A stretch of DNA of 64,000 nt from Nonomuraea pusilla (lineage in GTDB: Bacteria; Actinomycetota; Actinomycetes; Streptosporangiales; Streptosporangiaceae), in the NCBI RefSeq assembly GCF_900109355.1, contig NZ_FOBF01000013.1, positions 1 through 64,000 of the forward strand, given 5' to 3'. Below, in pieces: positions 24,914-33,755 of the stretch. Under the pieces are notes generated by a model. It ran no database searches. It saw only the letters and a program-made list of their open reading frames with translations, and was not told the origin of the DNA. Both the position numbers and the translations under genes were made by a program. Position 1 is the first letter of the stretch. Every line of letters begins with the position of its first letter.

Positions 24914-25522
24914 CTATCGGGCGGCTTGCGCGGGCGCCGACATCAGGGCTCGCATGCCGCTCCTGAAGGTCGCCGAATCCGCGTGGCCGTACACCGCGCG
25001 GCGCACCAGGAACCCGTCGACCAGAGCCATCAGGACATCGGCCACATGCTCGGCCGGGACGTCGGCGGGAAGCAGTCCGCGCTGTTGATGCCGCGCCACG
25101 AGGCCGCCGACCACGCCGCGAGCCTCGGCCATGACCTCCTTCAGTTTCGTGCCCAGCGACGGCGATCGCAGAGCCTCCGACCAGACCTGGACCAGCAGTT
25201 GGGCCGACTCCTGCGATCCGGACAGCGGCGGGCGCTCGACCCCCAGCACGAGATCGACGATGTCGTCCAGATCCGGCGGCCGCGCGTCGCCCTCCGCCTC
25301 GAACGCCGACGCGACCTCGGCCAGAGCCTCGGCGGCGGTCGCCGCGATGATGTCGTCCTTGCTCTTGAAGTAGCGGTAGACGGCCCCGGCCGACAACTCG
25401 GCCTCGGTCAGCACGTCCTGCATGGACGTGGCATGGAAGCCGTTGCGGATGAAGCAGCGCCGGGCGGCGTCCAGGATCTGGCGGCGGCGGGCTTCGAGGT
25501 GCTCCTTGGGCATGCGTGCCAT
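24914..25522 (-). CDS. TetR-family repressor of the monooxygenase/DoxX regulon
   Basis: A 202-residue regulator with an N-terminal TetR domain (RRQILDAARRCFIRNGFHATSMQDVLTEAELSAG, partial) and AVYRYFKSKDD recognition region. The C-terminal domain binds an unknown ligand. An ATG at 25546 lies inside the operator and promoter, so I prefer ATG 25522 (MARMPKEH), with 25513 as alternative. Three copies of one palindrome, at its own promoter, at DoxX and at the monooxygenase, mark it as an autoregulated local repressor. Confidence 0.87.
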   Translation of the reverse strand: MARMPKEHLEARRRQILDAARRCFIRNGFHATSMQDVLTEAELSAGAVYRYFKSKDDIIAATAAEALAEVASAFEAEGDARPPDLDDIVDLVLGVERPPLSGSQESAQLLVQVWSEALRSPSLGTKLKEVMAEARGVVGGLVARHQQRGLLPADVPAEHVADVLMALVDGFLVRRAVYGHADSATFRSGMRALMSAPAQAAR

Positions 25523-25530
25523 GGGATCAC

Positions 25531-25559
25531 AACGTAGAACGAACATTCGTACTTGACAA
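25531..25559 (-). promoter_or_regulatory. tetR promoter with operator 2 in its spacer
   Basis: On the minus strand, TTGTCA (25559-25554) and TACGTT (25536-25531) are separated by 17 bp. The palindrome 25536-25553, AGAACGA-N4-TCGTACT, fills that spacer. Repressor bound here would block polymerase directly. Confidence 0.6.
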
Positions 25560-25597
25560 CTTCGCCGCCCCTCTCATAGAAAACGAATGTTCGTTCT
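25553..25597 (+). promoter_or_regulatory. doxX promoter with operator 3
   Basis: A perfect -35 TTGACA at 25553-25558 is followed after 16 bp by CATAGA at 25575-25580. The palindrome AAAACGA-N4-TCGTTCT at 25580-25597 overlaps the -10 region and start point. The -35 overlaps that of the divergent tetR promoter. Confidence 0.6.
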
Positions 25598-25619
25598 GTT
25601 TACTGTGAAAGGTCGCACC

Positions 25620-25988
25620 ATGTCGTTTGCCGCCAGCGCCCTGAGCGCTCTGGTCGCTCTCGTCTTCCTGCTCGCCGGCGCCCAGAAGGTCCTGTTACGG
25701 GATCCCGTGACGGCCAACCTGCTCAGGCTCGGCGTCGGCTCGACGATGACCCGCTCGATCGGCACCCTGGAGATCGCCGGCGCGCTCGGGCTCGCGGCCG
25801 GCCTCTGGTTCAAGCCGCTCGCCGTCGCGGCCGCCGCCGGTCTCACGCTGCTGTTGATCGGCGCAGTGGGATTCCATCTCCGCGCCCGCGACTTCGCGCA
25901 CCGGCGCCACCGCTCCCACGCCGTGGCGCCCGTGGTGCTGGCCGTGGTCACCGGAACCACCATGGCCTTGTCGCTCGCGACTTCCTGA
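25620..25988 (+). CDS. DoxX-family small membrane protein
   Basis: A 122-residue protein with four hydrophobic segments and the DoxX-like start LLAGAQKVL. Such proteins often accompany redox stress or quinone genes. ATG at 25620 follows GAAAGG; an ATG at 25587 lies inside operator 3 and is rejected. Divergent from tetR and sharing its operator, it should be induced together with the monooxygenase and methyltransferase. Confidence 0.82.
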   Translation: MSFAASALSALVALVFLLAGAQKVLLRDPVTANLLRLGVGSTMTRSIGTLEIAGALGLAAGLWFKPLAVAAAAGLTLLLIGAVGFHLRARDFAHRRHRSHAVAPVVLAVVTGTTMALSLATS

Positions 25989-26035
25989 GCGAGGAGCGCG
26001 GTGACAGCACCGCTTCGTCGCTTGGGCCGCATGGA

Positions 26036-26052
26036 CTGAACGCCCAGTTCAG
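26036..26052 (+). terminator. Possible terminator after doxX
   Basis: CTGAAC-N5-GTTCAG forms a 6-bp perfect hairpin 48 bp after the doxX stop codon. There is no T-run. Confidence 0.3.
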
Positions 26053-26231
26053 CCCAGGGGACGTCGGGGTGGCGGCTGGAGCCATTCGGGCCAGTCAATC
26101 GGTTGCTGCTCGCCCTCCCTCCGATACCCCACATCGGCCGCCTGCAGGGCGACCACCACGGCGAGGACCGCGACGAACGGCGATCATGCTCGTTCGGGGC
26201 TCATGACACATTTCTTACCGTCACCCCTGGA

Positions 26232-26265
26232 ACGGCTGGCACCGGTCGTGTCCGGTGCCAGCCGT
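26232..26265 (-). terminator. Strong hairpin terminator of the permease operon
   Basis: Arms 26232-26245 and 26252-26265 are perfect 14-bp reverse complements around 6 bases. The hairpin begins 6 bp beyond the permease stop codon at 26272. It has the high-GC form without a U-tail. Confidence 0.82.
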
Positions 26266-26271
26266 GGTGAT

Positions 26272-27693
26272 CTATGGCTTGCTTCCGGCCAGATCGGGTT
26301 CCTCCGCCCAGACCCGCCCCATCGCGGTGAGGAGTTCGGGACGGTCCCGCTCGATCCGGACCAGATAGGCGACGCCGCCGAGCACCCAGGCGACGATGAG
26401 GAACAGCGCGATCCGGTTCGGGCCGTCGGGCAGGGGCACCAGTTGTCCGTAGATCGGCAGCAGGAGCAGCAGCGCGGCGACCGCGGGGATCACCCCGTGC
26501 TTCAGCGCGGAGAACTCCGCGCGGTGCTCACCGCGGTAGAAGCGGATCAACGCGATCGACATCAGGATGTAGATGACGACCATGGCGACGCCCACGATCG
26601 TGCCCGCGAAACCGTACACGCCGAGGGGGCCGATCCAGACGCCCGCGACGAGCGCGAAGGCCGTCGCGAAGAGCATGTAGGCGGCGATCGCGGCCTGGGG
26701 GACGTGCCGGTGGTCGACGGTGCCGAGGCGGCGCGGGAAGAACCCTTCACGGCCCATCGCGAAGACGACCCTGACCATCGCGGTGACGCCCGAGATCAGG
26801 TTGGCGAACTGGCTGTTGAGCACGGTCAGCGCGAGCAGCCAGCCGACCCCCCAGAACTTGTCCATGAGCGTGTTCCACGGCGCCGGGTCGGCGGCCAGCG
26901 CCTGCGCGCCCGACCTGCCGAAGCCGATCGAGGCGGCGTACCCGGAGAGCGAGTAGAAGGCGCCGATGGCGAGCACCGCGGTGAACAGGGCGATGGGGAT
27001 GGCCCGGCGGGCCGATCGGGCCTCCTCGCCGAGGGTTCCGGCCGACTCGAAGCCGATGAACATCAAGATGCCCCAGAGCATGCCCTTGCCCAGGCCGCCC
27101 AGCCCGCCCGCAGACTCGGCCGGATCGAACGGGGCCAGGGAGAGCCCGTCGGCGCCGCCCTTGCCGAAGATGACGCCGAAGAGCGCGAGCAGCACGCCGA
27201 GTTCGAGCACCAGGAAGATCAGTGCGGTCTTGGCCGACTGGGAGACGCCGAGGGCGCTGATCCCCCAGATGATCGCCGAGAAGACGATCGTCAGGATCCA
27301 CCACGGCACGGTGAGCGAGAGGTACTGGGCCAGGAAGTCGGCGGTGAAGGAGCCGATGGCGGCCAGCAGCATCGGGCCGACCATGCCGTAGGCGAGCACC
27401 AGCAGCCAGCCGGACAGGAAGCCGCCGCGGCGGCCGAGCCCGTGGGTGTTGAAGGTGTAGGCGAAGCCGGCGGTCGGGAGCTTGCGCGCGAAGGACGCGA
27501 TGACCGACGCCACCAGCAGGCAGACCAGCATCGCCAGCAGGATCGCCAGCGGCAGGGCGTACCCGGCGGCGGACGCGGCCAGCGGGGTGTTGAAGAACAC
27601 GCTGGTGGCCGGCCCCATGAAGGCCATCGAGATGACGGCGGCCCCGACGGCGCTCAGCGCGCCGCTCTTCAGGCCGCGGGGAGTGGAGTCCAA
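26272..27693 (-). CDS. APC-family amino acid permease
   Basis: A 473-residue transporter with about 12 membrane segments. It starts like other APC permeases (LKSGALSAVGAAVISMAFMGPATSVFF) and carries the conserved GFESAGTLGEEA segment. It would import an amino acid or amine. The TTG start at 27693 has a strong AGGAGGT ribosome site 5 bases upstream. It is the last gene of a three-gene operon with ROK and YhfX-like genes, whose product probably acts on the imported compound. Confidence 0.88.
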   Translation of the reverse strand: MDSTPRGLKSGALSAVGAAVISMAFMGPATSVFFNTPLAASAAGYALPLAILLAMLVCLLVASVIASFARKLPTAGFAYTFNTHGLGRRGGFLSGWLLVLAYGMVGPMLLAAIGSFTADFLAQYLSLTVPWWILTIVFSAIIWGISALGVSQSAKTALIFLVLELGVLLALFGVIFGKGGADGLSLAPFDPAESAGGLGGLGKGMLWGILMFIGFESAGTLGEEARSARRAIPIALFTAVLAIGAFYSLSGYAASIGFGRSGAQALAADPAPWNTLMDKFWGVGWLLALTVLNSQFANLISGVTAMVRVVFAMGREGFFPRRLGTVDHRHVPQAAIAAYMLFATAFALVAGVWIGPLGVYGFAGTIVGVAMVVIYILMSIALIRFYRGEHRAEFSALKHGVIPAVAALLLLLPIYGQLVPLPDGPNRIALFLIVAWVLGGVAYLVRIERDRPELLTAMGRVWAEEPDLAGSKP

Positions 27694-27720
27694 GGTGACC
27701 TCCTGTGAGAGGACGCGGCT

Positions 27721-28899
27721 TCAGGCCACGCCGTGGATGGGACGCCCTTCGGCGTCGTGGCTCCCCCGCAGATCCAGGTCCCCCGACCTGATTCCGGCGA
27801 CCGCCCTGGTCCGGCCCCTGGTCACGAAGACCTGCGGCCGGAAGCAGAAGACGACCGTGTCGCCGGGGCGCACACCCCGCGCGTTCTTGATGGCGCAGTA
27901 GTAGTGGATGGCTCCGTCGGGCGCCGTCTCGACCTCGTACTCGCGCAGATCGGGCCCCACCAGCGCGGTGAGGCGGTACTCCCCCAGGACCTTGTCGATG
28001 TAGTAGCCGGCCGCGAAGACGTAGGCGTCGCCGCCGTCCAGGTGGGAGACCTCGCTCACGTAGACGATGACCGGTACCTCGGGCTGGGTGTCGTCGAAGA
28101 CGTGCAGCGGCGTGGTTCCGTGCAGGCCGTTGCCCGGTTCGACGTGCGTGGCGCCGTACGCGGCCTGCCGCTCGAACGTGCCGGACGAGGTGGTGCCGGG
28201 GGCGTTGACCTGCGTGATCGTGAATCCGGCCGCGCGGAGCCGCTTGGCGGCCTCGACCAGGGTGGCGAAGTTGCGGGTCGGTTCGATCGTCCGCGTCTCG
28301 GCGGAGGCGAGCATGCACGGGAAGTTCGTGACGCCGGTGACCGTGACGCCGTCGAGGGCCTCCACCCGCCCGGCCGCCTCCTCCACGGCGCCGATCGGGA
28401 AGCCGCCCGCGTGTCCGAAGTAGTAGCGGTCCTCGGGGCCGCGCACGCGCAGCAGCACCGGCTGGACGCGACCGGCGCGCGCGGCGGCGGAGCCGATCCT
28501 GGCCGCGGTCTCCTCGGTGAAGACGGTCACGACCTCCGGGCCGGCCGCGACGACCGCGTCCTCGGCGCCCAGGTGCGGCTGGACGAGGTGGCCGACGTGC
28601 CCGACGCGCGTTCCGGCCCGCTGGACCGCCTCCATGTCCTGCAGGTCGACGCAGACGGCGCGCTCCAGGCCGGCCGACGCGATGGTGCGCAACGCGTCCG
28701 GGTTCCGGCCGAACTGCTTGGACATGACGTACAGGCCCAGGCCGTGCCGGCGGGCGGCCTCGACGGTGATCTCGGTGTTGGCCCGCAGGCCGTCGAGGTC
28801 GATGAGGTAGGTGTTGGCGGACAGCCGGCCCTCCCGGTGCAGCGTGACGGCCGCCTCGGCGAGTCTCGGGTTGGTCCTAACCAGCCTGCGCAGGAACAT
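27721..28899 (-). CDS. yhfX: YhfX-like PLP-dependent enzyme (alanine-racemase fold)
   Basis: A 392-residue member of the fold-III PLP family related to YhfX. The PLP lysine is K61 in YVMSKQFGRNP. NAPGTTSSGTF and GATHVEPGNGLHGTTP are typical of this subgroup. The reaction is not established; amino acid racemisation or a related step is plausible. ATG at 28899 follows GGAGAG. It overlaps the ROK gene by 23 bp, showing tight coupling. Confidence 0.82.
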   Translation of the reverse strand: MFLRRLVRTNPRLAEAAVTLHREGRLSANTYLIDLDGLRANTEITVEAARRHGLGLYVMSKQFGRNPDALRTIASAGLERAVCVDLQDMEAVQRAGTRVGHVGHLVQPHLGAEDAVVAAGPEVVTVFTEETAARIGSAAARAGRVQPVLLRVRGPEDRYYFGHAGGFPIGAVEEAAGRVEALDGVTVTGVTNFPCMLASAETRTIEPTRNFATLVEAAKRLRAAGFTITQVNAPGTTSSGTFERQAAYGATHVEPGNGLHGTTPLHVFDDTQPEVPVIVYVSEVSHLDGGDAYVFAAGYYIDKVLGEYRLTALVGPDLREYEVETAPDGAIHYYCAIKNARGVRPGDTVVFCFRPQVFVTRGRTRAVAGIRSGDLDLRGSHDAEGRPIHGVA

Positions 28900-30019
28900 G
28901 GCTCTCCTTCGGCGTCAGCCGTACGGTGGGGATGGGGACGTCCACGCCGATCGCGCGGTGGGCGGCGCCGAGCGCCGCGACCAGGGCGCCTGCCGCGCCG
29001 GCGGGGTCGCCCAGCGCGGAGGCCACCACGGACGGCGGTTCGGGCGTGAGGTCGGTGAGGGAACGTTCCAGTTCGGCGTGCCAGGCGAGCATCGACGAGC
29101 TCACGCCGCCGCCCAGCACGATCACCTCGGGTTCGTAGGCGACGGTCACCAGGCGCAGCAGCGTCTCCAGGGCTCCCCTGGCCTTGTCCCGCAGCCCGGG
29201 ATGGAGGTCGCCGGCGAGGATCTCGGCGGGGGTCGCCCTCGGCGCCCTGTCGGTCAGGCCCTTGCCGGAGATCGCGTCCTCCAGGGTGCCGTCGGCGTAC
29301 GGCAGGGCGCCGAACTCGCCGACCGCGCCGGTGCGGCCCGGCAGGGGCTTGCCGTCCAGCTGGACCGAGACGCCGAGACCGGTGCCGATGGTCACCATCA
29401 CCGCGTCGCGGCGGCCGTGCGCCGCTCCGGCGTGGAGCTCGCCGATCAGCGCGCAGTTGGTGTCGTTGTCGAAGGCGACCGCGCCGGGGACGGACGCGGC
29501 GACGGCCTCGGTGAACGCGGTGCCTTCGATCTGCGGAAGGTTCGGGGCGCTCCTGACCGCGCAGGTGGCCGGGTGGACGGCTCCGGGCAGGCCCACGGTG
29601 GTGTGGGTGATGCGGCCGGGGTGTCCGGCGGCGAGCGAGGCGAGCGTCTCGGCGAGGAAGGCCGCCACCTCCTTGGCGTCGCCGCCTCTGGGTGTCGCGG
29701 CGCGGTGTCCGGCCAACTGCCTGCCGGTGAGGTCGGCGAGGAGGAACCGCGTGCTGGTGCCCCCCATGTCGATTCCGGCGACCAGGCCGGCGTCCGCCGC
29801 GAGTTCGAGCGCGTGCGGCTGGCGGCCGGGACCGTCGGTGGGAAGCGGCCCCGACTCCTTGATCAGGTTCTCGGCGAGCAGGTCCTCCACCACCCGAGAG
29901 ACGGTGGCCTTGCTGAGCCCGGTGCGCTTGGCGACTACCACCCTGGACGCTCTGCCGTCACTGAGAAGAACGCTCAGGACTGCGGCGCGGTTGACCCGGC
30001 GCGCATCACGGCTCTCCAC
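28877..30019 (-). CDS. ROK-family transcriptional regulator
   Basis: A 380-residue ROK protein: an N-terminal winged helix (RASRVVVAKRTGLSKATVSRVVEDLL) and a sugar-kinase-like domain with GIDMGGTSTRF and TIGTGLGVSV. The usual ROK zinc-finger cysteines are not evident, so it may be a pure sensor. I choose GTG at 30019, which follows GGAGG six bases upstream; TTG at 30031 would place the ribosome site inside the frame. It leads the operon and probably controls it through the palindrome at 30031-30053. Confidence 0.83.
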   Translation of the reverse strand: MESRDARRVNRAAVLSVLLSDGRASRVVVAKRTGLSKATVSRVVEDLLAENLIKESGPLPTDGPGRQPHALELAADAGLVAGIDMGGTSTRFLLADLTGRQLAGHRAATPRGGDAKEVAAFLAETLASLAAGHPGRITHTTVGLPGAVHPATCAVRSAPNLPQIEGTAFTEAVAASVPGAVAFDNDTNCALIGELHAGAAHGRRDAVMVTIGTGLGVSVQLDGKPLPGRTGAVGEFGALPYADGTLEDAISGKGLTDRAPRATPAEILAGDLHPGLRDKARGALETLLRLVTVAYEPEVIVLGGGVSSSMLAWHAELERSLTDLTPEPPSVVASALGDPAGAAGALVAALGAAHRAIGVDVPIPTVRLTPKESHVPAQAG

Positions 30020-30030
30020 GCGGCCCTCCA

Positions 30031-30053
30031 ATTAGTTTCAGACTGAGACGAAT
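30031..30053. promoter_or_regulatory. Candidate ROK operator
   Basis: An 11+11 bp inverted repeat around one base (ATTAGTTTCAG-A-CTGAGACGAAT) matches at 9 of 11 positions. It sits 11 bp upstream of the chosen ROK start codon. Autoregulation is inferred. Confidence 0.55.
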
Positions 30054-30332
30054 AGGTGAGAGCTTTCTACTGGACGGCTCCTATCCCGGTCAAGGGTCTG
30101 TCCCGAATTCGGCCGGTCTCTGACTGCGCGACGCCGTCATGGCCGTCGCGCCGCCGTGCTGGAGGCCGCCGCGTCGATGCCACGGCCGAGCTCGAACGGC
30201 GCGGCGTTCGCGGGCGGTTGGCCCTACGATTCGGCTGACCGATCCTCGCGGAGGCCTGAGGGTTTCCGAAGGTCGGCCGTCGAGGACGAGAACGCCGAGG
30301 CGGCATACGGACGACCCGAAGGGAGCAGCACG
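30054..30332. other. Intergenic region without a recognised gene
   Basis: The region separates the ROK gene from the divergent NUDIX gene. Open frames here run into NUDIX but have arginine-rich, shadow-like composition. I see no strong hairpin or promoter. Confidence 0.5.
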
Positions 30333-30800
30333 TTGGAACACCTCGTCGCCCGTCTGTGGCGGCTCATCCGCGGCCCGCTGCAGTGGCGGCTGCTGTGGCT
30401 GTGGCACGCGAAGTTCATGGTCGGGGTGACGGGCGTCGTCCGCGCCGCCGACGGGCGGGTGCTGCTCCTGCGGCACCGCCTGTGGCCACCGTCGCGGCCG
30501 TGGGGGTGCCCGACCGGCTACGCGAACAGATCCGAGCGATTCGAGGACACGGTCGTCCGGGAGGTACGCGAGGAGACTGGCCTGGACGTCAGGGTGGGGC
30601 GGCTCCTGCGGGTCAGGAGCGGATACCGGCTGCGGGTGGAAGTGGCCTACGAGGCGGAACTCACCGGGGGCACCCTCACCATCGACCCCGTCGAGATCCT
30701 GGAGGCGAAGTGGTTCTCGCCGGACGACCTCCCCGAGGGGGTGCAGGAGTCGCACAGGCTCCTGATCCAGCAGAGCACCGGAACGGCCGCCGCCTCGTAG
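30333..30800 (+). CDS. NUDIX hydrolase
   Basis: A 155-residue NUDIX protein. The box is complete at about residues 62-84: G-x5-E-x7-REVREETGL, with the variant start GYANRSE. Such enzymes hydrolyse nucleoside diphosphates linked to another group; the substrate is unknown. TTG at 30333 has AAGGGAG at 30319-30325; earlier in-frame starts would add about 60 residues of low-quality sequence. Confidence 0.87.
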   Translation: MEHLVARLWRLIRGPLQWRLLWLWHAKFMVGVTGVVRAADGRVLLLRHRLWPPSRPWGCPTGYANRSERFEDTVVREVREETGLDVRVGRLLRVRSGYRLRVEVAYEAELTGGTLTIDPVEILEAKWFSPDDLPEGVQESHRLLIQQSTGTAAAS

Positions 30801-30999
30801 CCGGGGCCGGCGACCGGCCAGGCCGGTGAGGACGATGCTCGCCGGCGCCGGTCCCGCCATGGCGCGACCTCCGGTGGCGCGGCCGGCGGAAGGCATGCAC
30901 GGTCCTGGCGTTCCAGGTCAGGATCTGGGGGCGCGACGACCGGCCCTCGGGCAACCTGCTCAGGTGAACGACGTCCTCCTCCGTCCCCAAGGAGCGCCC

Positions 31000-31677
31000 G
31001 TGCTCGGATCCGCCCTCCTGTCCGTCACCCTGCCTGTCACCCTGGCCGCGCCCATGCTCGTCGCCGTGGCCGGGCCCGCCGAGTCGGCGCCCGCCGTCCC
31101 GTCGCGGCTCCCCGCCGATGACGCCTTCCAGCAGGACTGCCTCAAGGCGCACAACGCCTATCGCGCCTGGCACGGCGTGCCGCCGCTGCGGACGTCCCCG
31201 AAGATCGCCGAGGTCGCGCAGCTCTGGGCCCAGCGACTGGTCGAGACGCGGAGCTTCGAGCATTCCCCACCGGCAGAGCACAGACGACGCGGAGTCAGCC
31301 CAGCGCTGGACAGGTGGCTGGAGGCCGTGGGAGACAGCCAGTACGGGGAGAACATGAGCTCTTTCGGGTCCGCCATGCCTGGCAGGGTGGGTTCCTGCGC
31401 CGACGCCGTGAAGGGCTGGTACGGGGAGATCTCGGTCTACGACCACGACGCCCCCGACACCATCGAGAACGCCCGCAAGGCAGGCCATTTCTCTCAGGTG
31501 GTGTGGAAGTCCTCGACCCAGTTGGGTTGCGGCCGGGCCACCGTCACGGATTCCGGCTGGCTCAAGACGTACATCGTGTGCAACTACAGCCCGGCCGGCA
31601 ACAGGCCGGGGGAATTCCGGTCCAACGTGCCTCGGCGCGGCACCGCGCCGTTCAGGGGAACGGAAGGAAGTAGATAA
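31000..31677 (+). CDS. Secreted CAP-domain (SCP/PR-1) protein
   Basis: A 225-residue exported protein with a signal peptide (1 to about 30, cleavage near AESA-P). CAP motifs: CLKAHNAYRAWHG, RSFEHSP, YGENM, GHFSQVVWKSSTQLGCG and YIVCNYSPAGN. It resembles the eukaryotic-type GAPR-1/PR-1 group more than the usual bacterial YkwD group. Function is unknown. GTG at 31000 follows AAGGAG. Confidence 0.88.
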   Translation: MLGSALLSVTLPVTLAAPMLVAVAGPAESAPAVPSRLPADDAFQQDCLKAHNAYRAWHGVPPLRTSPKIAEVAQLWAQRLVETRSFEHSPPAEHRRRGVSPALDRWLEAVGDSQYGENMSSFGSAMPGRVGSCADAVKGWYGEISVYDHDAPDTIENARKAGHFSQVVWKSSTQLGCGRATVTDSGWLKTYIVCNYSPAGNRPGEFRSNVPRRGTAPFRGTEGSR

Positions 31678-31709
31678 TCCGGAATGGAACCAATCGGTAG
31701 ACTGCGGGG

Positions 31710-32195
31710 ATGACTGCCATGGCACCCGCTCGCACAGAACCGGACCTGTCGTTCCTGCTCGATCGTGCCGGTCACGTGCTGAGAACCCGGATGGCGGCCG
31801 CGCTGGCCGAGATCGGGCTGACCGCGCGCATGCACTGCGTGCTCGTTCACGCCCTGGAGGAGGAGCGCACGCAGATCCAGCTCGCCGAGCTCGGCGACAT
31901 GGACAAGACCACCATGGTGGTCACCGTCGACGCCCTGGAGAAGGCGGGCCTGGCCGAGCGTCGCCCGTCCAGCACGGACCGGCGAGCCCGGATCATCGCG
32001 GTCACCCCGCAGGGCGCGGAGGTGGCCGCGAGAAGCCAGGCGATCGTCGACGGCGTGCACAGGGCGGCCTTGGACGCACTCCCCGAGGATGAGCGGGAGG
32101 TGCTGCTGCGGGCGATGAACCGCCTGGTCGCGGGGCATCTGGCGACCCCTGTCGAGGCGCCGCAACCGGTGCGGCGGGCGCGACAGAGAGCCTGA
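31710..32195 (+). CDS. MarR-family regulator
   Basis: A 161-residue winged-helix protein with the MarR core QIQLAELGDMDKTTMVVTVDALEKAGLAERRPSSTDRRARI (shown in part as the recognition helix and wing). It precedes a drug exporter gene by 80 bp and probably represses it. CAGAT/ATCTG inverted arms lie between them (32209-32235). The start could also be the ATG at 31719. Confidence 0.88.
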   Translation: MTAMAPARTEPDLSFLLDRAGHVLRTRMAAALAEIGLTARMHCVLVHALEEERTQIQLAELGDMDKTTMVVTVDALEKAGLAERRPSSTDRRARIIAVTPQGAEVAARSQAIVDGVHRAALDALPEDEREVLLRAMNRLVAGHLATPVEAPQPVRRARQRA

Positions 32196-32274
32196 ACAGA
32201 TCCGCAACAGATCGTCTACAACAAAACTATCTGCTACGGTCTCTCCTGTCCCTCTACGGAGCAGGAGAACAGCC

Positions 32275-33720
32275 ATGTCACCTACCGCCCCCCGATCGCG
32301 CGCGCTGGCACTCACCGTGCTGTCGGCCGCGATGCTGATGACCGTCCTGGACGGCAGCATCGTCACCGTGGCGATGCCGGCCATCCAGCGAGACCTGGGC
32401 TTCTCGCCCGCCGGGCTCAGCTGGACCGTCAACGCCTACCTGCTCGCCTTCGGCGGGCTGCTTCTGCTGGCCGGCCGCCTGGGCGACCTGATCGGCCGCA
32501 AGGTCGTGTTCCTCGCCGGGAACGCGGTCTTCACCGCCGCGTCGTTCCTGGCCGCGGCGGCGACCGGGCCGGGCGTGCTGATCGCGGCCCGGTTCCTGCA
32601 GGGCGTCGGCAGCGCCATGGCTTCGGCCGTCACGCTGGGCATCCTGGTGACGTTGTTCACCGGGGCCGAGGAGCGGGCCAAGGCGATCGGCGTCTTCAGC
32701 TTCACCGGCGCGGCCGGCGCCTCGATCGGCCAGGTCCTGGGCGGGGTCCTGACCGACGCGCTCAGCTGGCACTGGATCTTCTTCATCAACCTGCCCGTCG
32801 GGCTGGCCACGATCGCGGCGGCGATCCGGGCGCTGCCCGGTGACCGCGGGGCCGGACTCTCCGGCGGGGCCGACGTCATCGGTGCCGTGCTGGTCACCGG
32901 CGGCCTGATGCTGGGCATCTACACCGTGGTCAAGGTCGAGCAGTACGGCTGGCTCGCGGCCCACACCCTCGGCCTCGGCGCGGCGTCGCTGGCCCTGCTG
33001 GCCGCGTTCGTCTGGCGTCAGGCGACCGCCCGGACGCCGCTGATGCCGCTGCGGATCTTCAGCTCCCGCAACGTGTCCGGCGCCAACCTGGTGCAGATCC
33101 TCACGCTGTCGGCCATGTTCGCCTTCCAGATCCTCGTCGCGCTGTACATGCAGAAGGTCCTCGGCTACGGCGCGCTGGAGACCGGCCTGGCGATGCTGCC
33201 CGCGGCGCTGGCCATCGGCGGGGTGTCCCTGTTCGTCTCGGCCCGGCTCAACACCCGCTTCGGGGAGCGGGCCGTCCTGCTGGCAGGCCTGGCACTGCTG
33301 CTGGCGGCGATGGGCTGGCTGACCCGCGTACCGGTGCGCGCCGACTACGTGACCGATCTGCTCCCGGTGATGCTGCTCATCGCGGGCGGCGGCCTGGTGC
33401 TCCCGGCACTGACCTCGCTCGGCATGTCCGGCGCCAGAGCCGATGACGCGGGCCTGGCCTCCGGGCTGTTCAACACCACCCAGCAGATCGGCATGGCCTT
33501 CGGCGTCGCGGTCCTGTCCACTCTGGCCGCCACCCGCACCGAGCGGTTGCTGGCCGAGGGCCAGGGCCAGGCGGCCGCGCTGACCGGTGGCTACCACCTG
33601 GCCTTCGCCACCGCCGCAGCGCTGCTCGTGGCCGCCTTCACCCTCGCGTTCCTCCTGCTGCGCCAGCCCGAGCAGGACGCCGCCGCCCGGCCCGCGGCCC
33701 GGCTCGACCCGGCCGCCTGA
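32275..33720 (+). CDS. DHA2-type MFS multidrug exporter
   Basis: A 481-residue, 14-helix MFS exporter of the EmrB/QacA group. Motif A is GRLGDLIGRK; motif C is in GAAGASIGQVLGG; the DxxxVxxAMPAIQRDL start is typical. It would expel drugs by proton antiport. ATG at 32275 has AGGAGA six bases upstream. MarR and exporter form a common resistance pair. Confidence 0.9.
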   Translation: MSPTAPRSRALALTVLSAAMLMTVLDGSIVTVAMPAIQRDLGFSPAGLSWTVNAYLLAFGGLLLLAGRLGDLIGRKVVFLAGNAVFTAASFLAAAATGPGVLIAARFLQGVGSAMASAVTLGILVTLFTGAEERAKAIGVFSFTGAAGASIGQVLGGVLTDALSWHWIFFINLPVGLATIAAAIRALPGDRGAGLSGGADVIGAVLVTGGLMLGIYTVVKVEQYGWLAAHTLGLGAASLALLAAFVWRQATARTPLMPLRIFSSRNVSGANLVQILTLSAMFAFQILVALYMQKVLGYGALETGLAMLPAALAIGGVSLFVSARLNTRFGERAVLLAGLALLLAAMGWLTRVPVRADYVTDLLPVMLLIAGGGLVLPALTSLGMSGARADDAGLASGLFNTTQQIGMAFGVAVLSTLAATRTERLLAEGQGQAAALTGGYHLAFATAAALLVAAFTLAFLLLRQPEQDAAARPAARLDPAA

Positions 33721-33755
33721 CCGCCCCTCTCCACCGCCCTTGATCAGGAGCCCTC

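Noticed and set aside
26203..27708. 501-codon plus-strand frame opposite the permease
   Set aside because: It is a charged, low-complexity antisense frame; the minus strand encodes an obvious APC permease.
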